From NCBI RefSeq assembly GCF_003390335.1, contig NZ_QUOU01000001.1:682001-746000 (forward strand): DNA of 64,000 bases. Direction: 5' to 3'. A program made the translations under genes and the position numbers. Shown here one piece after another: positions 34,555 to 42,848 of this stretch. Source of the stretch: Thalassotalea euphylliae (GTDB lineage Bacteria > Pseudomonadota > Gammaproteobacteria > Enterobacterales > Alteromonadaceae). Position 1 is the stretch's first letter. Each line of letters starts with the position of its first letter. Under the pieces are notes generated by a model. The model made no database searches. It saw only the letters and a program-made list of their open reading frames with translations, and was not told the DNA's origin.

Positions 34555-35304
34555 ATGTCAGATTTTCAACCATTAAAACCGGAACAGCATCAGAACTTGA
34601 AAGTGAAGCCTGTCGTTGATTGGGAGTTCGTTGCGAAACAGCACCAACTCGAGATCACGGTCACAGAAGCTCAACAAGCAGCGTCCAGTTTTCCATTATT
34701 TTTTATTAAAAATAGCGAAACTGGAAATACCTTTATTGCGGCAGTAACGTCATTTGTGATGGATACTAATGTACTTGTCGAAGAAAATGGCCAACATCAG
34801 TTGGCATATGTGCCATTGTCTGCAAGCCTAAGGCCTTTTGCCCTAGGCCTTGATCCCGAAAATGATAAAAGTGTTATTCCTTTTGTAGATCTTGACTCTA
34901 AACTCGTGAGTGATGATCAGGGAGAGGTGTTGTTTGAGGGAGATAAGGCTACGCCTTTTTTTCAGCACTATAATCATCAATTAGAGCAGTATTACAACGG
35001 TCAGTTGGCAACAGGTAAGTTTGTTCAAGCACTGGACGAGCTGGGGCTTATTCAGCAAGCAGAATTAGAAATTACCATGGCCGATGGTCAAAAAAGTACG
35101 CTAAAAGGCTTGTGGAACTTGAATGAAAAAGCGTTAAATGAGCTTTCAATAGAAGAACAGCAGTCGTTGCTGTCGCAAGGCTATTTCGCCCCTATTTTTG
35201 CGATGCTTTCGTCAATGACTCAACTAAATCGCTTAATTCATGGTCATATCAAACTGGGTGAGCCAATTGCTGGCGTCAATGTTAATCCTGTCAATGGTAA
35301 ATAA
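34555..35304 (+). CDS. SapC-family protein, copy 2
   Basis: A 249-residue paralogue of the SapC protein at 30928. The same landmarks occur in the same order: LKPEQHQNL at the N-terminus, SSFPLFFIKN, IAAVTSFVMDTNVLVEEN, and the C-terminal GYFAPIFAMLSSMTQLNRLI. Identity by eye is modest, so the duplication is not recent or the two diverged in function. It lies between the terminator of the alpha-galactosidase gene and its own terminator at 35515, so it is probably a single-gene transcript. Function unknown. Confidence 0.85.
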   Translation: MSDFQPLKPEQHQNLKVKPVVDWEFVAKQHQLEITVTEAQQAASSFPLFFIKNSETGNTFIAAVTSFVMDTNVLVEENGQHQLAYVPLSASLRPFALGLDPENDKSVIPFVDLDSKLVSDDQGEVLFEGDKATPFFQHYNHQLEQYYNGQLATGKFVQALDELGLIQQAELEITMADGQKSTLKGLWNLNEKALNELSIEEQQSLLSQGYFAPIFAMLSSMTQLNRLIHGHIKLGEPIAGVNVNPVNGK

Positions 35305-35514
35305 AGATCACAATACCCATTTGATTCATCATTTAGGTACTCAAAATGACATATGCAGTATCAAAACAAACGAAATTTATAGCGGTATAGTTGTTCTACT
35401 TCAAGTAAGTTTTTTATAGTTACTATGCTACTTATGTGTTCCAAGAGGCTAGTGTTAAGCTCTTGCCAACTGACAAAATAGTTATTCCGTATAGTATAGC
35501 TCGAGGAATAGCTT

Positions 35515-35544
35515 AAAAGGAGCTAGAGACTGTAGCTCCTTTTT
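35515..35544 (+). terminator. Intrinsic terminator after SapC copy 2
   Basis: AAAAGGAGCTA (35515-35525) pairs with TAGCTCCTTTT (35533-35543) across a seven-base loop and continues in T. It lies 210 bases after the sapC stop codon, so the transcript would have a long 3' tail, or it may serve the minus-strand side as well. Confidence 0.88.
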
Positions 35545-35573
35545 ATCTAGTGTTTACTAAGTGGCAGGCTCAA

Positions 35574-35693
35574 TTAAATCCCAACGGTGCCATATAAATC
35601 TTTAAAGGTAACCACTTTGCCGTTTGGCGCTCTCTGTGGTTGCTCGCAAAACCCCACACCTCCCGCCGGCATTGCCGGAAAGTTTTGCTGATA
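35574..35693 (-). pseudogene. Possible C-terminal remnant of a VOC/glyoxalase-domain protein
   Basis: On the minus strand a 39-codon frame ending at the TAA (35576-35574) encodes a protein-like stretch. It contains GGVGFCEQPQ and NGKVVTFKDLYGTVGI. The second stretch resembles the final strand of VOC-superfamily proteins, typically VVVFEDLYGN.WDL. It has no start codon and is preceded by in-frame stops. A decayed gene end is the best reading, with low certainty. Confidence 0.3.
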
Positions 35694-35992
35694 TTATCAG
35701 TCATCGTAAACCTAAGTTTGTTTGTCTAAAAGTCGGCGGTTTATTGATATCCCTTGATGAGTAAGTTGATAGTAGATAGCTGCGCGCTGTTTGCGGTGAT
35801 TGTGTTAGTTGGCCTCAAGAATACTTGGCAATAAACGCGTGCTTGAGTGTCGCGCGGGCATAACGTTACACCTCTTCACGTGAACAATTAATAAACATTT
35901 GTTGATTTAAGCTACTGTGTTACCGTGACTTTTAAACAGAATGAAGATAATAACGTGCAAGCAGCAGTCGTATAAACCTTTTGGGAGCGGTA

Positions 35993-36802
35993 ATGCAACA
36001 AGTAGCAGAATCGATACAAACTAAAAAAAGAGCGCAAATAAAACATGGTCGCCAAATACTGCTATCAGTGTTGTTTTTTATCTTTGCGACTAGCTATCTC
36101 TGCTCGTTAGTTATCGCACCTTATACCGGGCAATTTTTATTAAAAGTCTCACCTATTGTTTGCTTACTCATTATGGTTTTAACGGCAAGGTTAGAAGCTC
36201 CTGCGCAAAAGCCATATCGACCAAGTTCGACTAAGCGTTTATTACTCGTTGCCATCATTGCTTCAGGTACTGGTGATGTGTTGTTAGCTTTGCCATTGCA
36301 GCAAAGTTTTGTGATGGGGCTAGCTGCGTTTTTAGTAGCACAATGCTTGTACGCCGTTATTTTTTTGCAAAACCGCACAAATAAACCCGCCCGCGCCGCA
36401 AAACTGGTCGCTGCAGGTATTATTGTCTTTGCAGCTGTTATGGCTTTTTATTTACTGCCAGCTACGGGCGAGTTATTGCTACCGGTTATCGTGTATTTAA
36501 CGGCAATTACGGTCATGGCTGTAGCTGCGTGGCACAGTCATTATGGGCTTAAAGCTAAGCTTGGCGTATCAAGTTTTGTCGTCTCGGATGCAGTTTTAGC
36601 GACAACGACATTCCACACCTCGCAGCCGTGGGGAACTGCCGCTGTCATGGTGACTTATTACGCCGCGCAATATTTGATTATCAATGGCGTGGTTAGTGAT
36701 ATTTGTGGCCGAGCAACAACTACCGCTCACCGCGAGCACATGACCCAAGAGCCCGCACCAGAGCCGATTGATCCAGTAAACTCGTCGGCTAAATGCAAAT
36801 AA
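35993..36802 (+). CDS. YhhN-family membrane protein (lysoplasmalogenase-like)
   Basis: A 269-residue integral membrane protein with about eight hydrophobic segments, of the YhhN/TMEM86 family, some of whose members hydrolyse lysoplasmalogens. Family-type conserved acidic positions are seen in ASGTGDVLLAL and VSDAVLATTTFH, with TYYAAQYLI near the end. N- and C-terminal tails are polar. The ATG at 35993 is preferred to a TTG 12 bases upstream because GGGAGCGG stands directly before it. It appears to be a single-gene unit with no link to the galactose genes around it. Confidence 0.8.
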   Translation: MQQVAESIQTKKRAQIKHGRQILLSVLFFIFATSYLCSLVIAPYTGQFLLKVSPIVCLLIMVLTARLEAPAQKPYRPSSTKRLLLVAIIASGTGDVLLALPLQQSFVMGLAAFLVAQCLYAVIFLQNRTNKPARAAKLVAAGIIVFAAVMAFYLLPATGELLLPVIVYLTAITVMAVAAWHSHYGLKAKLGVSSFVVSDAVLATTTFHTSQPWGTAAVMVTYYAAQYLIINGVVSDICGRATTTAHREHMTQEPAPEPIDPVNSSAKCK

Positions 36803-37159
36803 CAGTGCCTAACCATGCAATGTGAGTCTTGGTTAATTGTCTTGTGCAAAAAAAGCATGGCACGCGACGCGCTATTGTCACCAAATTAACCTGCAAGACG
36901 CGTTTTAAGTGGCTTCGAACAAGTGTTTGATGCCAAACGGTATAAACTGTCTGCAGAGCCCTCAATTTATTGCATACCAAGTAGCTAAGCCCTAAGTACT
37001 TAGCAACAAGTACTTAGCAACAAGCATAAAGCATCAGGTGCTAAAGTGAACTATTGGGCGTTGAAGAGAAAAGTAGAGGGGGATTTGTGGTCAAGTGGCT
37101 TGAATAAACCACTTGACCATCTGCTCGGCGCTTAGCTCAGCACTTAGTTATGCAAATCA
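36803..37159. other. Spacer with tandem repeat and hairpin
   Basis: A 357-base spacer between convergent genes. It holds the 14-bp duplication at 36994-37021 and a hairpin at 37088-37119 (TGGTCAAGTGG with CCACTTGACCA, ten-base loop), without T-tract on either strand. It is positioned as an end signal for the symporter mRNA. No gene is seen. Confidence 0.6.
36994..37021. repeat. Perfect 14-bp x2 tandem duplication
   Basis: aagtacttagcaac occurs at 36994-37007 and 37008-37021, followed by a diverged third start (aagcataaagcat). Noncoding spacer. Confidence 0.85.
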
Positions 37160-38587
37160 CTAAGCCGTTTGTTGGCGCGCAAACGCAAGCTTGTTGCCAA
37201 ACACTAAACGGTTGATGGCGAGCGCCATACCAACACAGGCAAACAGTGTAATACACATCATGTGAATGTAGTGGAACGGCGCCCAAACAAAGACAAAAAA
37301 CGCGTATAACAAAGTGCCGAAGATCACGGCGATAATCGCCGCGCGAGCATCAACATCTTTAAACAACAGGCCAACAATAAAGGTGGAAAGAATTGGCATA
37401 CTCAATAAACCGTAAAGCTCTTGTACTATGTTGATAATACTCTCTTGGGTTGCGTAAACGGGCACTAAAGCGAGTGCAATACTAACGAATATCACCGTAA
37501 TTATCGCATTTAATTTGCCAACATTAGCGTCTTTATTGACATAGGCTTCGTGAATATCACAGCAGTAAAGTGCCGCAGACGAGTTCAGAATACTATTGAA
37601 GGTCGTCAGCACTGCGGCGGCAATTGCCGCGGCAAATACGCCCGACAACCAAACTGGCAGCACGTCAGCGGCGATGGTGCCGTAGGCGGCATCACCAATG
37701 TCGCCGTAAAGCTTGTAGGAAACAATACCTGGGATCACAATCATAGGTGGCACAATGAGTAAACGAATAAGCGCCGCTGAGAAGACACCTTTTTGTGCTT
37801 CTTTTAGATTAGGCGCCGCCATCGCGCGCTGGGTAATGGTTTGGTTGGTACCCCAGTAGAAGGCTTGAATAAAAATCATCCCGGTGAGCAACACGTGCCA
37901 GGGCAATGGTGAGTCATCACCGCCAATCATGGTTAAGCGCTCTTTCGGAATGCCAGTGAAATCAAAATCAATCGCGGCAACGGCGAGATAAACAATCAAC
38001 ATCCCCATACCGAGCAGCAAAATACCACTATAGGTGTCTGATACGGCAACCGCGCGCAAACCACCAAATACCGCATAACAAGCGCCGACTAAAGCAAAAC
38101 AAACCGCCAAGAACATAAGGCTTAACTCTGTACCGAACAGCGATTTCATAAATAACGAGCCACTGTAAAGTACCGCGGGTAAGAAGATAAATACGTTGCC
38201 TAGTAAGAAAAGGGCAGCGATGACCGCCCGTATATTTTTATCGCCATAGCGCTTTTCCAGCAGTTCTGTTGTCGTCGTACAGTTATTTTTGTAATAAACC
38301 GGCAAAAAGACTTTAGCGAGAATAATTAAGCCAATAACTGCGGCAAACTCCCACCAAGCAAGCAACGCCATTTGATTGCCGTTCATGCCAATGAGCTGAT
38401 CGGTACTTAGGTTAGTTAAGGTGATTGAACCAGCGACAAACATCCAAGAAAGCCCACCGCTGGCGAGAAAGTACTCTTTATTGGAGTCGCTAGAGCGCGC
38501 ATGGCCTGCACATTTTAAATAGGTGGCAAAGGCAATTAACGCAGTGATTCCGAAAAACACCAATACCTGTATGGCTTGTGCTGACAT
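37160..38587 (-). CDS. Sodium/solute symporter (SSS family), probable galactose transporter
   Basis: A 475-residue inner-membrane transporter with about 13-14 hydrophobic segments of the SSS/SGLT family. The N-terminal region EYFLASGGLSWMFVAGSIT and LSTDQLIGMNGNQMALLAWW is typical, with the partly exposed YGDKNIRAVIAALFLLGN and GGLRAVAVSDTYSGI segments characteristic of sugar-transporting members. Sodium-driven uptake of galactose or a related sugar is inferred from the adjacent galactose-oxidation operon and the vSGLT precedent; the specificity is not visible. It lies 417 bases from the lactonase gene on the same strand, so it has its own promoter, with a TATATACTAT motif about 300 bases upstream of the start. 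Confidence 0.88.
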   Translation of the reverse strand: MSAQAIQVLVFFGITALIAFATYLKCAGHARSSDSNKEYFLASGGLSWMFVAGSITLTNLSTDQLIGMNGNQMALLAWWEFAAVIGLIILAKVFLPVYYKNNCTTTTELLEKRYGDKNIRAVIAALFLLGNVFIFLPAVLYSGSLFMKSLFGTELSLMFLAVCFALVGACYAVFGGLRAVAVSDTYSGILLLGMGMLIVYLAVAAIDFDFTGIPKERLTMIGGDDSPLPWHVLLTGMIFIQAFYWGTNQTITQRAMAAPNLKEAQKGVFSAALIRLLIVPPMIVIPGIVSYKLYGDIGDAAYGTIAADVLPVWLSGVFAAAIAAAVLTTFNSILNSSAALYCCDIHEAYVNKDANVGKLNAIITVIFVSIALALVPVYATQESIINIVQELYGLLSMPILSTFIVGLLFKDVDARAAIIAVIFGTLLYAFFVFVWAPFHYIHMMCITLFACVGMALAINRLVFGNKLAFARQQTA

Positions 38588-39004
38588 TCCTGATTCCTCA
38601 TTGACACTTAACTAACCCTTGGCGTGATCAACAGCTGGTAATGCTGAGTTCATCACTATCAGTTCTACACCTGTCGCCTTATTTTCACCTGTTATGACAC
38701 TTGCAGACTCACGACCTTAATGCTTTTGATACCACCATAGCGCTGGCGTTGCCAAAAAATGCCAGCTGGTTAGCATTAAGTGCGTCGAATTTGCTTGTAT
38801 ATCAGCTTGTTATTGCTATTTATTCGTGGTGAAACGAGCAGTGTAGAGGCTAGTTTCCGTAGATAGACGCTTTATTTGTATTATATATACTATCTTTATT
38901 TTCACACGTTTAAAACCGCTAGATGGAGAATTCTCAATCAGGTCTTTAAGCGCATAATTAGCTGAGTAATAATGCTTAGATTGGAATGAGTAAGCGGCGC
39001 TTTA
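38588..39004. other. Promoter spacer of the symporter gene
   Basis: A 417-base spacer with no gene. The most notable element is TATATACTAT at 38884-38893, shared with 42544-42553. No convincing terminator for the lactonase operon is seen. Confidence 0.5.
38884..38893. promoter_or_regulatory. TATATACTAT motif upstream of the symporter
   Basis: A ten-base exact match to 42544-42553 upstream of the SDR operon. It shares its TATACTAT core with the centre of the palindrome before galE. A candidate site for the GntR regulator encoded at 42849; in this AT-rich context chance is not excluded. Confidence 0.35.
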
Positions 39005-39970
39005 TCAGACTTTATCAGCGGGTGTCTTAGCTAAGTTATCGTATCGGTTACGATCTTGGCTAACGCCTAGTGTTAAGTCATTAAGGTCAGCAAACCGTTC
39101 ATCTATCCCTATGCTTTCATTCAGCTGATAAATAAACACATTGCCCGCTTCTGGTTGCGATAATAACTGCTGCGAAGATAGCTCGTCGCGGGCGCTGGTG
39201 ATGGCCAGTAAATCGCGATTTGGCCCACCAATGGCAACACAAGTGGGCTGTGATACAGGCAAAGTTAGTATTTGCAATACCTTGCCACAAGGATTGTATT
39301 GAACAACTCGGCTGCCGCCCCATTGGGCAGACCAGAGGTTGCCGTGCTTATCGATACAAGCGCCATCCGGGGCAATGCCGGCCTGAGTTGTTGCGAAAGT
39401 AGTCTGATGGGATAGTTGGTCACTTAGCGCCTGTGAATCATTACCGCTAAGCGGATATTGATAAATGACCCCTGTTGGTGAGTCGGCGTGGTAAAGGGTG
39501 TTGCCGTCTGGGCTAAAACAAAGAGAGTTAGAGATGCGAATGCCTGATTTGCGCACTTGGAGTGTATTTGAAGTTAACTGATACAGCGCAGCTGGCGCTG
39601 GGCTTAGCGCAGTATCTTCCACCATGGCGCCGACCCAAAAGCGGCCGTGTCGATCAAGTCGTCCATCGTTGAGACGGTGTCCTCGGTTGGCGTATTCGAG
39701 CTTGGCAAGCCAGTTAATTTTGGCACTTGATAAGTGATAAAGGGCGAGACCAGAAGCAAAGGCGATCAGTAGTTGATCTGGGTGCTGGGTAAACGCAAAG
39801 CAGGCGACTCGCTCTGGCATTGGGTAGGTAACAACACTCTTATCAGCCAACTGATAGTGATACAAGGTTGCGCGCTGAATATCGGTCCACCAAAGTGATG
39901 TTTGACTAGGGTGCCAAAGTACGCCTTCACCGAGTTGATTGTGCACTGCTAACGTAGTGAGTAATTTCAC
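39005..39970 (-). CDS. SMP-30/gluconolactonase-family sugar lactonase
   Basis: A 321-residue six-bladed beta-propeller of the SMP-30/gluconolaconase/LRE family. Family motifs are LGEGVLWHPSQTSLWWTDI near the start (with the metal-binding Glu), RLNDGRLDRHGRFWVGAM (about 99-116), SNSLCFSPDGNTLYHADS with the Asn and Asp ligands, and GAPDG-like GIAPDGACIDKHGNLWSAQW. By context it hydrolyses galactono-lactone made by the SDR dehydrogenase to galactonate, step two of the oxidative galactose route. It overlaps dgoA by four bases (ATGA), so the two are translationally coupled. It is the last gene of the operon SDR-dgoK-dgoA-lactonase. Confidence 0.88.
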   Translation of the reverse strand: MKLLTTLAVHNQLGEGVLWHPSQTSLWWTDIQRATLYHYQLADKSVVTYPMPERVACFAFTQHPDQLLIAFASGLALYHLSSAKINWLAKLEYANRGHRLNDGRLDRHGRFWVGAMVEDTALSPAPAALYQLTSNTLQVRKSGIRISNSLCFSPDGNTLYHADSPTGVIYQYPLSGNDSQALSDQLSHQTTFATTQAGIAPDGACIDKHGNLWSAQWGGSRVVQYNPCGKVLQILTLPVSQPTCVAIGGPNRDLLAITSARDELSSQQLLSQPEAGNVFIYQLNESIGIDERFADLNDLTLGVSQDRNRYDNLAKTPADKV

Positions 39971-40572
39971 ACCAGCCCTTTGATTTTTTGCTGAATTTGC
40001 GACAGGTTATCACCTTGTTGATACAAGTGGCTACCAATGCCAACCGCGCGAGCCCCAGCAGATAGCCACTGATGACGATTTTCAATTGATACGCCGCCCA
40101 CGGCAATGAGCGCGCATTCTGGTGGTAATACACTCGTGAGTGCTTTGATGTGATCTGTACCATAGCTTGCGGCTGGGAAGACTTTCAATGTGGTTGCCCC
40201 AGCGTGATAGGCTTGGAAAGCCTCGCTGGCGGTTGCAATGCCGGGTAAGCTAATTAGCCCCAACTCCAAGGTGTAATCAATTAAATCGCTATCGCAATTG
40301 GGCGATACGATCAGCTGTCCCCCTGCGTTTTTAACTTGCTCAACCTGTGTGATGTTAATCACAGTCCCAGCGCCCACTATGCAGTCACTAGGTAAGTTTT
40401 CCCGTAATATGGTGATGCATGATAGCGCTTGTGGACGATTTAATGGCACTTCCATCACGCGAGTACCGCTTTGGTATAGTGCCTTGCCAACGTTCGCGGC
40501 ATCTTCGGGAGGTAAGCCTCGTAAAATCGCGATGATTTGATTGTCTGGTAGCCAAGAGTTCACTGGAGTCAC
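39967..40572 (-). CDS. dgoA: 2-dehydro-3-deoxy-6-phosphogalactonate aldolase
   Basis: Class I aldolase of the KDPG/KDPGal family, cleaving 2-keto-3-deoxy-6-phosphogalactonate to pyruvate and glyceraldehyde-3-phosphate. 201 residues, usual length about 205. AILRGLPPEDA near 14-24 is typical of DgoA. The catalytic Glu is in VMEVPLNRP and the Schiff-base Lys in TTLKVFPAASYGTDH; GAGTVI and VGGVSIEN are also conserved. The KDPGal rather than KDPG assignment rests on the LRG and PLNRP motifs and on the adjacent dgoK. It lies 98 bases after dgoK. Confidence 0.92.
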   Translation of the reverse strand: MTPVNSWLPDNQIIAILRGLPPEDAANVGKALYQSGTRVMEVPLNRPQALSCITILRENLPSDCIVGAGTVINITQVEQVKNAGGQLIVSPNCDSDLIDYTLELGLISLPGIATASEAFQAYHAGATTLKVFPAASYGTDHIKALTSVLPPECALIAVGGVSIENRHQWLSAGARAVGIGSHLYQQGDNLSQIQQKIKGLV

Positions 40573-40670
40573 CTTTGTGCTTTAGCTTATGTAAGTAGCT
40601 TAGTTAAATAGCTATGTTTAATACGTTAGATTTAGTATCAAGTGTTAACTGTATGCACAGCGAATTGGCT

Positions 40671-41645
40671 CTAAAGCTTGTCAGCATGATGTAATTGTTG
40701 ATAAACCGAAGAAAAACCGGCAAGTGTGATCGTTTCAACATCGTAACGTGTCGTCGTAATTGATTGCATCGTTAAGACTTCGGCGAAACGTTGGCTCAGA
40801 GTGTTACTGCCAATAATGCTGACCGAATCGAGCTCCTGAAAAGACCACTCCGTTGCATTAATTGCCGCACGCACATCACTGCCGATCAGCATACCGGACA
40901 AGTAAGCGGTGGCGTGCTCAGGTGCCAGTTCATTAAATAACTGTTTACTGCGGGCGCTAAACAAGCCGTGAATAAAGCTGCCGAGTGCACTCGCTAACGT
41001 GTATTGTGCGCCAGAGGCGAATGCCTCAGGACAAAACTCTCCTTGCGAGTCTTGAATTAACACACTGTGGTGACACAGCAAGTCGTACAATTCACCTGTC
41101 ATCGCGGTTTTAAAAAGCTTTACTTGACCAGACTCAACCAAAACCCACTTTGTATGTGTACCGGGCAAACAGATAAGGTGTTGGCCGTGCAGGTGATTAT
41201 GATTTTGTGCCAACCAGCCGAGCACTTGTAATTCTTCGCCGCGCATCACATCGCGATGGTTGTTTTCATGGCTGCAATGTAAGCCGGGAATAATAGCCAG
41301 TTGCTGCGTTTGGCAAGCAAAATGTAAACAAGAATCAGCGACTTTTTGCGGCGAAATGGGGCAGGGAAGGTAAGTCGTTTCTTGCCAGCCGATACTTGAG
41401 CCAATTTGTCCAGCCATGATAATGGGCAATTGTTTGTAATGGTCAAGCCAGGGGGCGATGCAGTCAAACAACTCTTGCTCAAAACCTTGTGTCACTTTCG
41501 TCACACCTCGTGCGTAACTGGTTGCGAGTAAGGTTAGCGAGTTGTCCGAGGCAAGCTGGCAAAGAAAAGCACGCAAATGGCTTGTTCCCCAATCAATGGC
41601 GATAAGGTCGGCGTTTTCCATGTAACGAGTACTCGCCTCAGTCAT
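40671..41645 (-). CDS. dgoK: 2-dehydro-3-deoxygalactonokinase
   Basis: Sugar-acid kinase phosphorylating 2-keto-3-deoxygalactonate at the expense of ATP, feeding DgoA. The N-terminal phosphate-binding motif IAIDWGTSHLRAFL is characteristic of DgoK, as are MAGQIGSSIGW, CLPGTHTKWVLV (about 160-171) and FKTAMTGELYDLL. The start is uncertain. The ATG at 41645 comes one base after the SDR stop (TAGAATG), implying coupling; an ATG at 41621 would give the more family-typical N-terminus MENADLIAIDWG. About 316-324 residues. Second gene of the operon. Confidence 0.92.
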   Translation of the reverse strand: MTEASTRYMENADLIAIDWGTSHLRAFLCQLASDNSLTLLATSYARGVTKVTQGFEQELFDCIAPWLDHYKQLPIIMAGQIGSSIGWQETTYLPCPISPQKVADSCLHFACQTQQLAIIPGLHCSHENNHRDVMRGEELQVLGWLAQNHNHLHGQHLICLPGTHTKWVLVESGQVKLFKTAMTGELYDLLCHHSVLIQDSQGEFCPEAFASGAQYTLASALGSFIHGLFSARSKQLFNELAPEHATAYLSGMLIGSDVRAAINATEWSFQELDSVSIIGSNTLSQRFAEVLTMQSITTTRYDVETITLAGFSSVYQQLHHADKL

Positions 41646-41646
41646 T

Positions 41647-42411
41647 CTACGTTCGTCCACCGTCAATAGTGATTGACTGGCCAGTGATCATGGCACTGTC
41701 ATCCGAGGATAAAAACATCGCCAATTTAGCGACTTCGCTTGGCTCAATGCGCTTTTTAATTGCCATTGCCGCCATCCATTGCTTTTCTTGGTGTTCGCTC
41801 AAATAGGAAGCGAGTTGTTTATCGGTGGCAATCCAACCGGGTAAGATGGCATTAACGCGAATGTTGTAACGGCCGTAATCTTTGGCGAGTGACTTAGTCA
41901 TACCGATAAGGCCGGCTTTCGCTGTGGTATAGCCAACCATATTTTTCGGGCCGATAAGGGCATTGATCGAACTAAAATTAATAATTACACCGCTTTTTTG
42001 CTTTCGCATCGGTGCAAAAACCGCTTGTGAGGCATAAAACGCTGCATCTAAGTTTATTTGCATACAAGACTGCCAATCTTGCGGGCTGACATCTTGTGGG
42101 CGATGGCGCATATCGTTGGCCACATTGTTAATTAAGATATCCATACCGCCCAGCCTCTCAGTGGCATTGCTAATGGCCTCAACCAGCTCATTGTGCTTGG
42201 TTACATCAACGACTTGAAAGCAAAGTTGAGCGGTGAAATCGTGTAGCTTATTAACTAGTTGCTCTCCCGCCGTTTGGTCGATATCAATAAAAGCGACATA
42301 TGCACCTTGCTCGACAAAGGCGCGAACCATTGCGGCACCGATGCCAGATGCACCGCCAGTAATGAACACACGTTTGTTTTTAAGGCTCAGGTATTGGGTT
42401 GTGGTTGACAA
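41647..42411 (-). CDS. SDR-family dehydrogenase, probable galactose 1-dehydrogenase
   Basis: A 254-residue short-chain dehydrogenase. It has the cofactor motif TGGASGIGAAM (about 19-29), Asp in FIDIDQ favouring NAD over NADP, NNVAND for the NNAG strand, catalytic Ser in NFSSINA and Tyr/Lys in YTTAKAG, and a C-terminal GQSITIDGGRT. As first gene of an operon with a lactonase, dgoK and dgoA, oxidation of D-galactose to galactono-lactone is the likely reaction; SDR specificity cannot be read from sequence. It is divergent from the GntR regulator across 437 bases that hold the candidate operators. Confidence 0.85.
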   Translation of the reverse strand: MSTTTQYLSLKNKRVFITGGASGIGAAMVRAFVEQGAYVAFIDIDQTAGEQLVNKLHDFTAQLCFQVVDVTKHNELVEAISNATERLGGMDILINNVANDMRHRPQDVSPQDWQSCMQINLDAAFYASQAVFAPMRKQKSGVIINFSSINALIGPKNMVGYTTAKAGLIGMTKSLAKDYGRYNIRVNAILPGWIATDKQLASYLSEHQEKQWMAAMAIKKRIEPSEVAKLAMFLSSDDSAMITGQSITIDGGRT

Positions 42412-42848
42412 TGTAACTTCCTAATAAATAAGCACTATTGATACTTTATCGAATTTTTCTTGGCAGTGCCAATGTCGGCTTGGTGTGACTGTCGAGTGCC
42501 AATATCTGTGACGTGTTGTATCATTGTTCATCAAATAATATGTTATATACTATTATATTAATTATATGAAAATGCAAAAAATTGAGTGACTGCCTTGGGT
42601 TTTATTTGTTAAAAAAGAGTAACTGACTGGCTATCGGGTATACATCAAACACAGTAGTATATACCCTGCTGGTATAAAAACGCAGATTATAAAAACTTTT
42701 TGGTTGGATAATTTTTAGTTGAATAGGTTCTAGTTGAATAATTTCTAGTTGGAATAATAGTAAATCGGTTCGAACAAAATAGTCGCTCGCTTAACGATAG
42801 AAACTAGTGAGAAAACTAACGACAAAGCCTAGCACGTAAGAGAAAGTG
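42412..42848. promoter_or_regulatory. Divergent control region of the galactose-oxidation operon and its regulator
   Basis: Holds TATATACTAT (42544-42553) and the inverted repeat TATACC-CTGCT-GGTATA (42660-42676), overlapped by GTAGTATATA (42654-42663, complement of TATATACTAC). A three-copy 15-bp repeat follows at 42706-42750. Operators of GntR/FadR-type regulators are often short AT-rich inverted repeats in just such divergent regions, so these are the best candidates for the product of the gene at 42849. No coding sequence is seen. Confidence 0.5.
42706..42750. repeat. 15-bp x3 imperfect tandem repeat
   Basis: ggataatttttagtt, gaataggttctagtt and gaataatttctagtt run end to end (42706-42720, 42721-42735, 42736-42750), then a partial fourth (ggaataatag). 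It lies 100-145 bases upstream of the GntR gene. Iterated TCTAGTT could act as a binding array, but divergence and the theme of such repeats in this chromosome argue for replication slippage. Confidence 0.8.

Larger units (their letters stand above)
35305..35992. other. Spacer with a terminator and a gene remnant
   Basis: A 688-base spacer between SapC copy 2 and the YhhN gene. It holds the intrinsic terminator at 35515-35544 and, on the minus strand, a 39-codon remnant resembling the end of a VOC-domain protein (35574-35693). The remaining part up to the YhhN promoter shows nothing recognisable. Confidence 0.55.
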
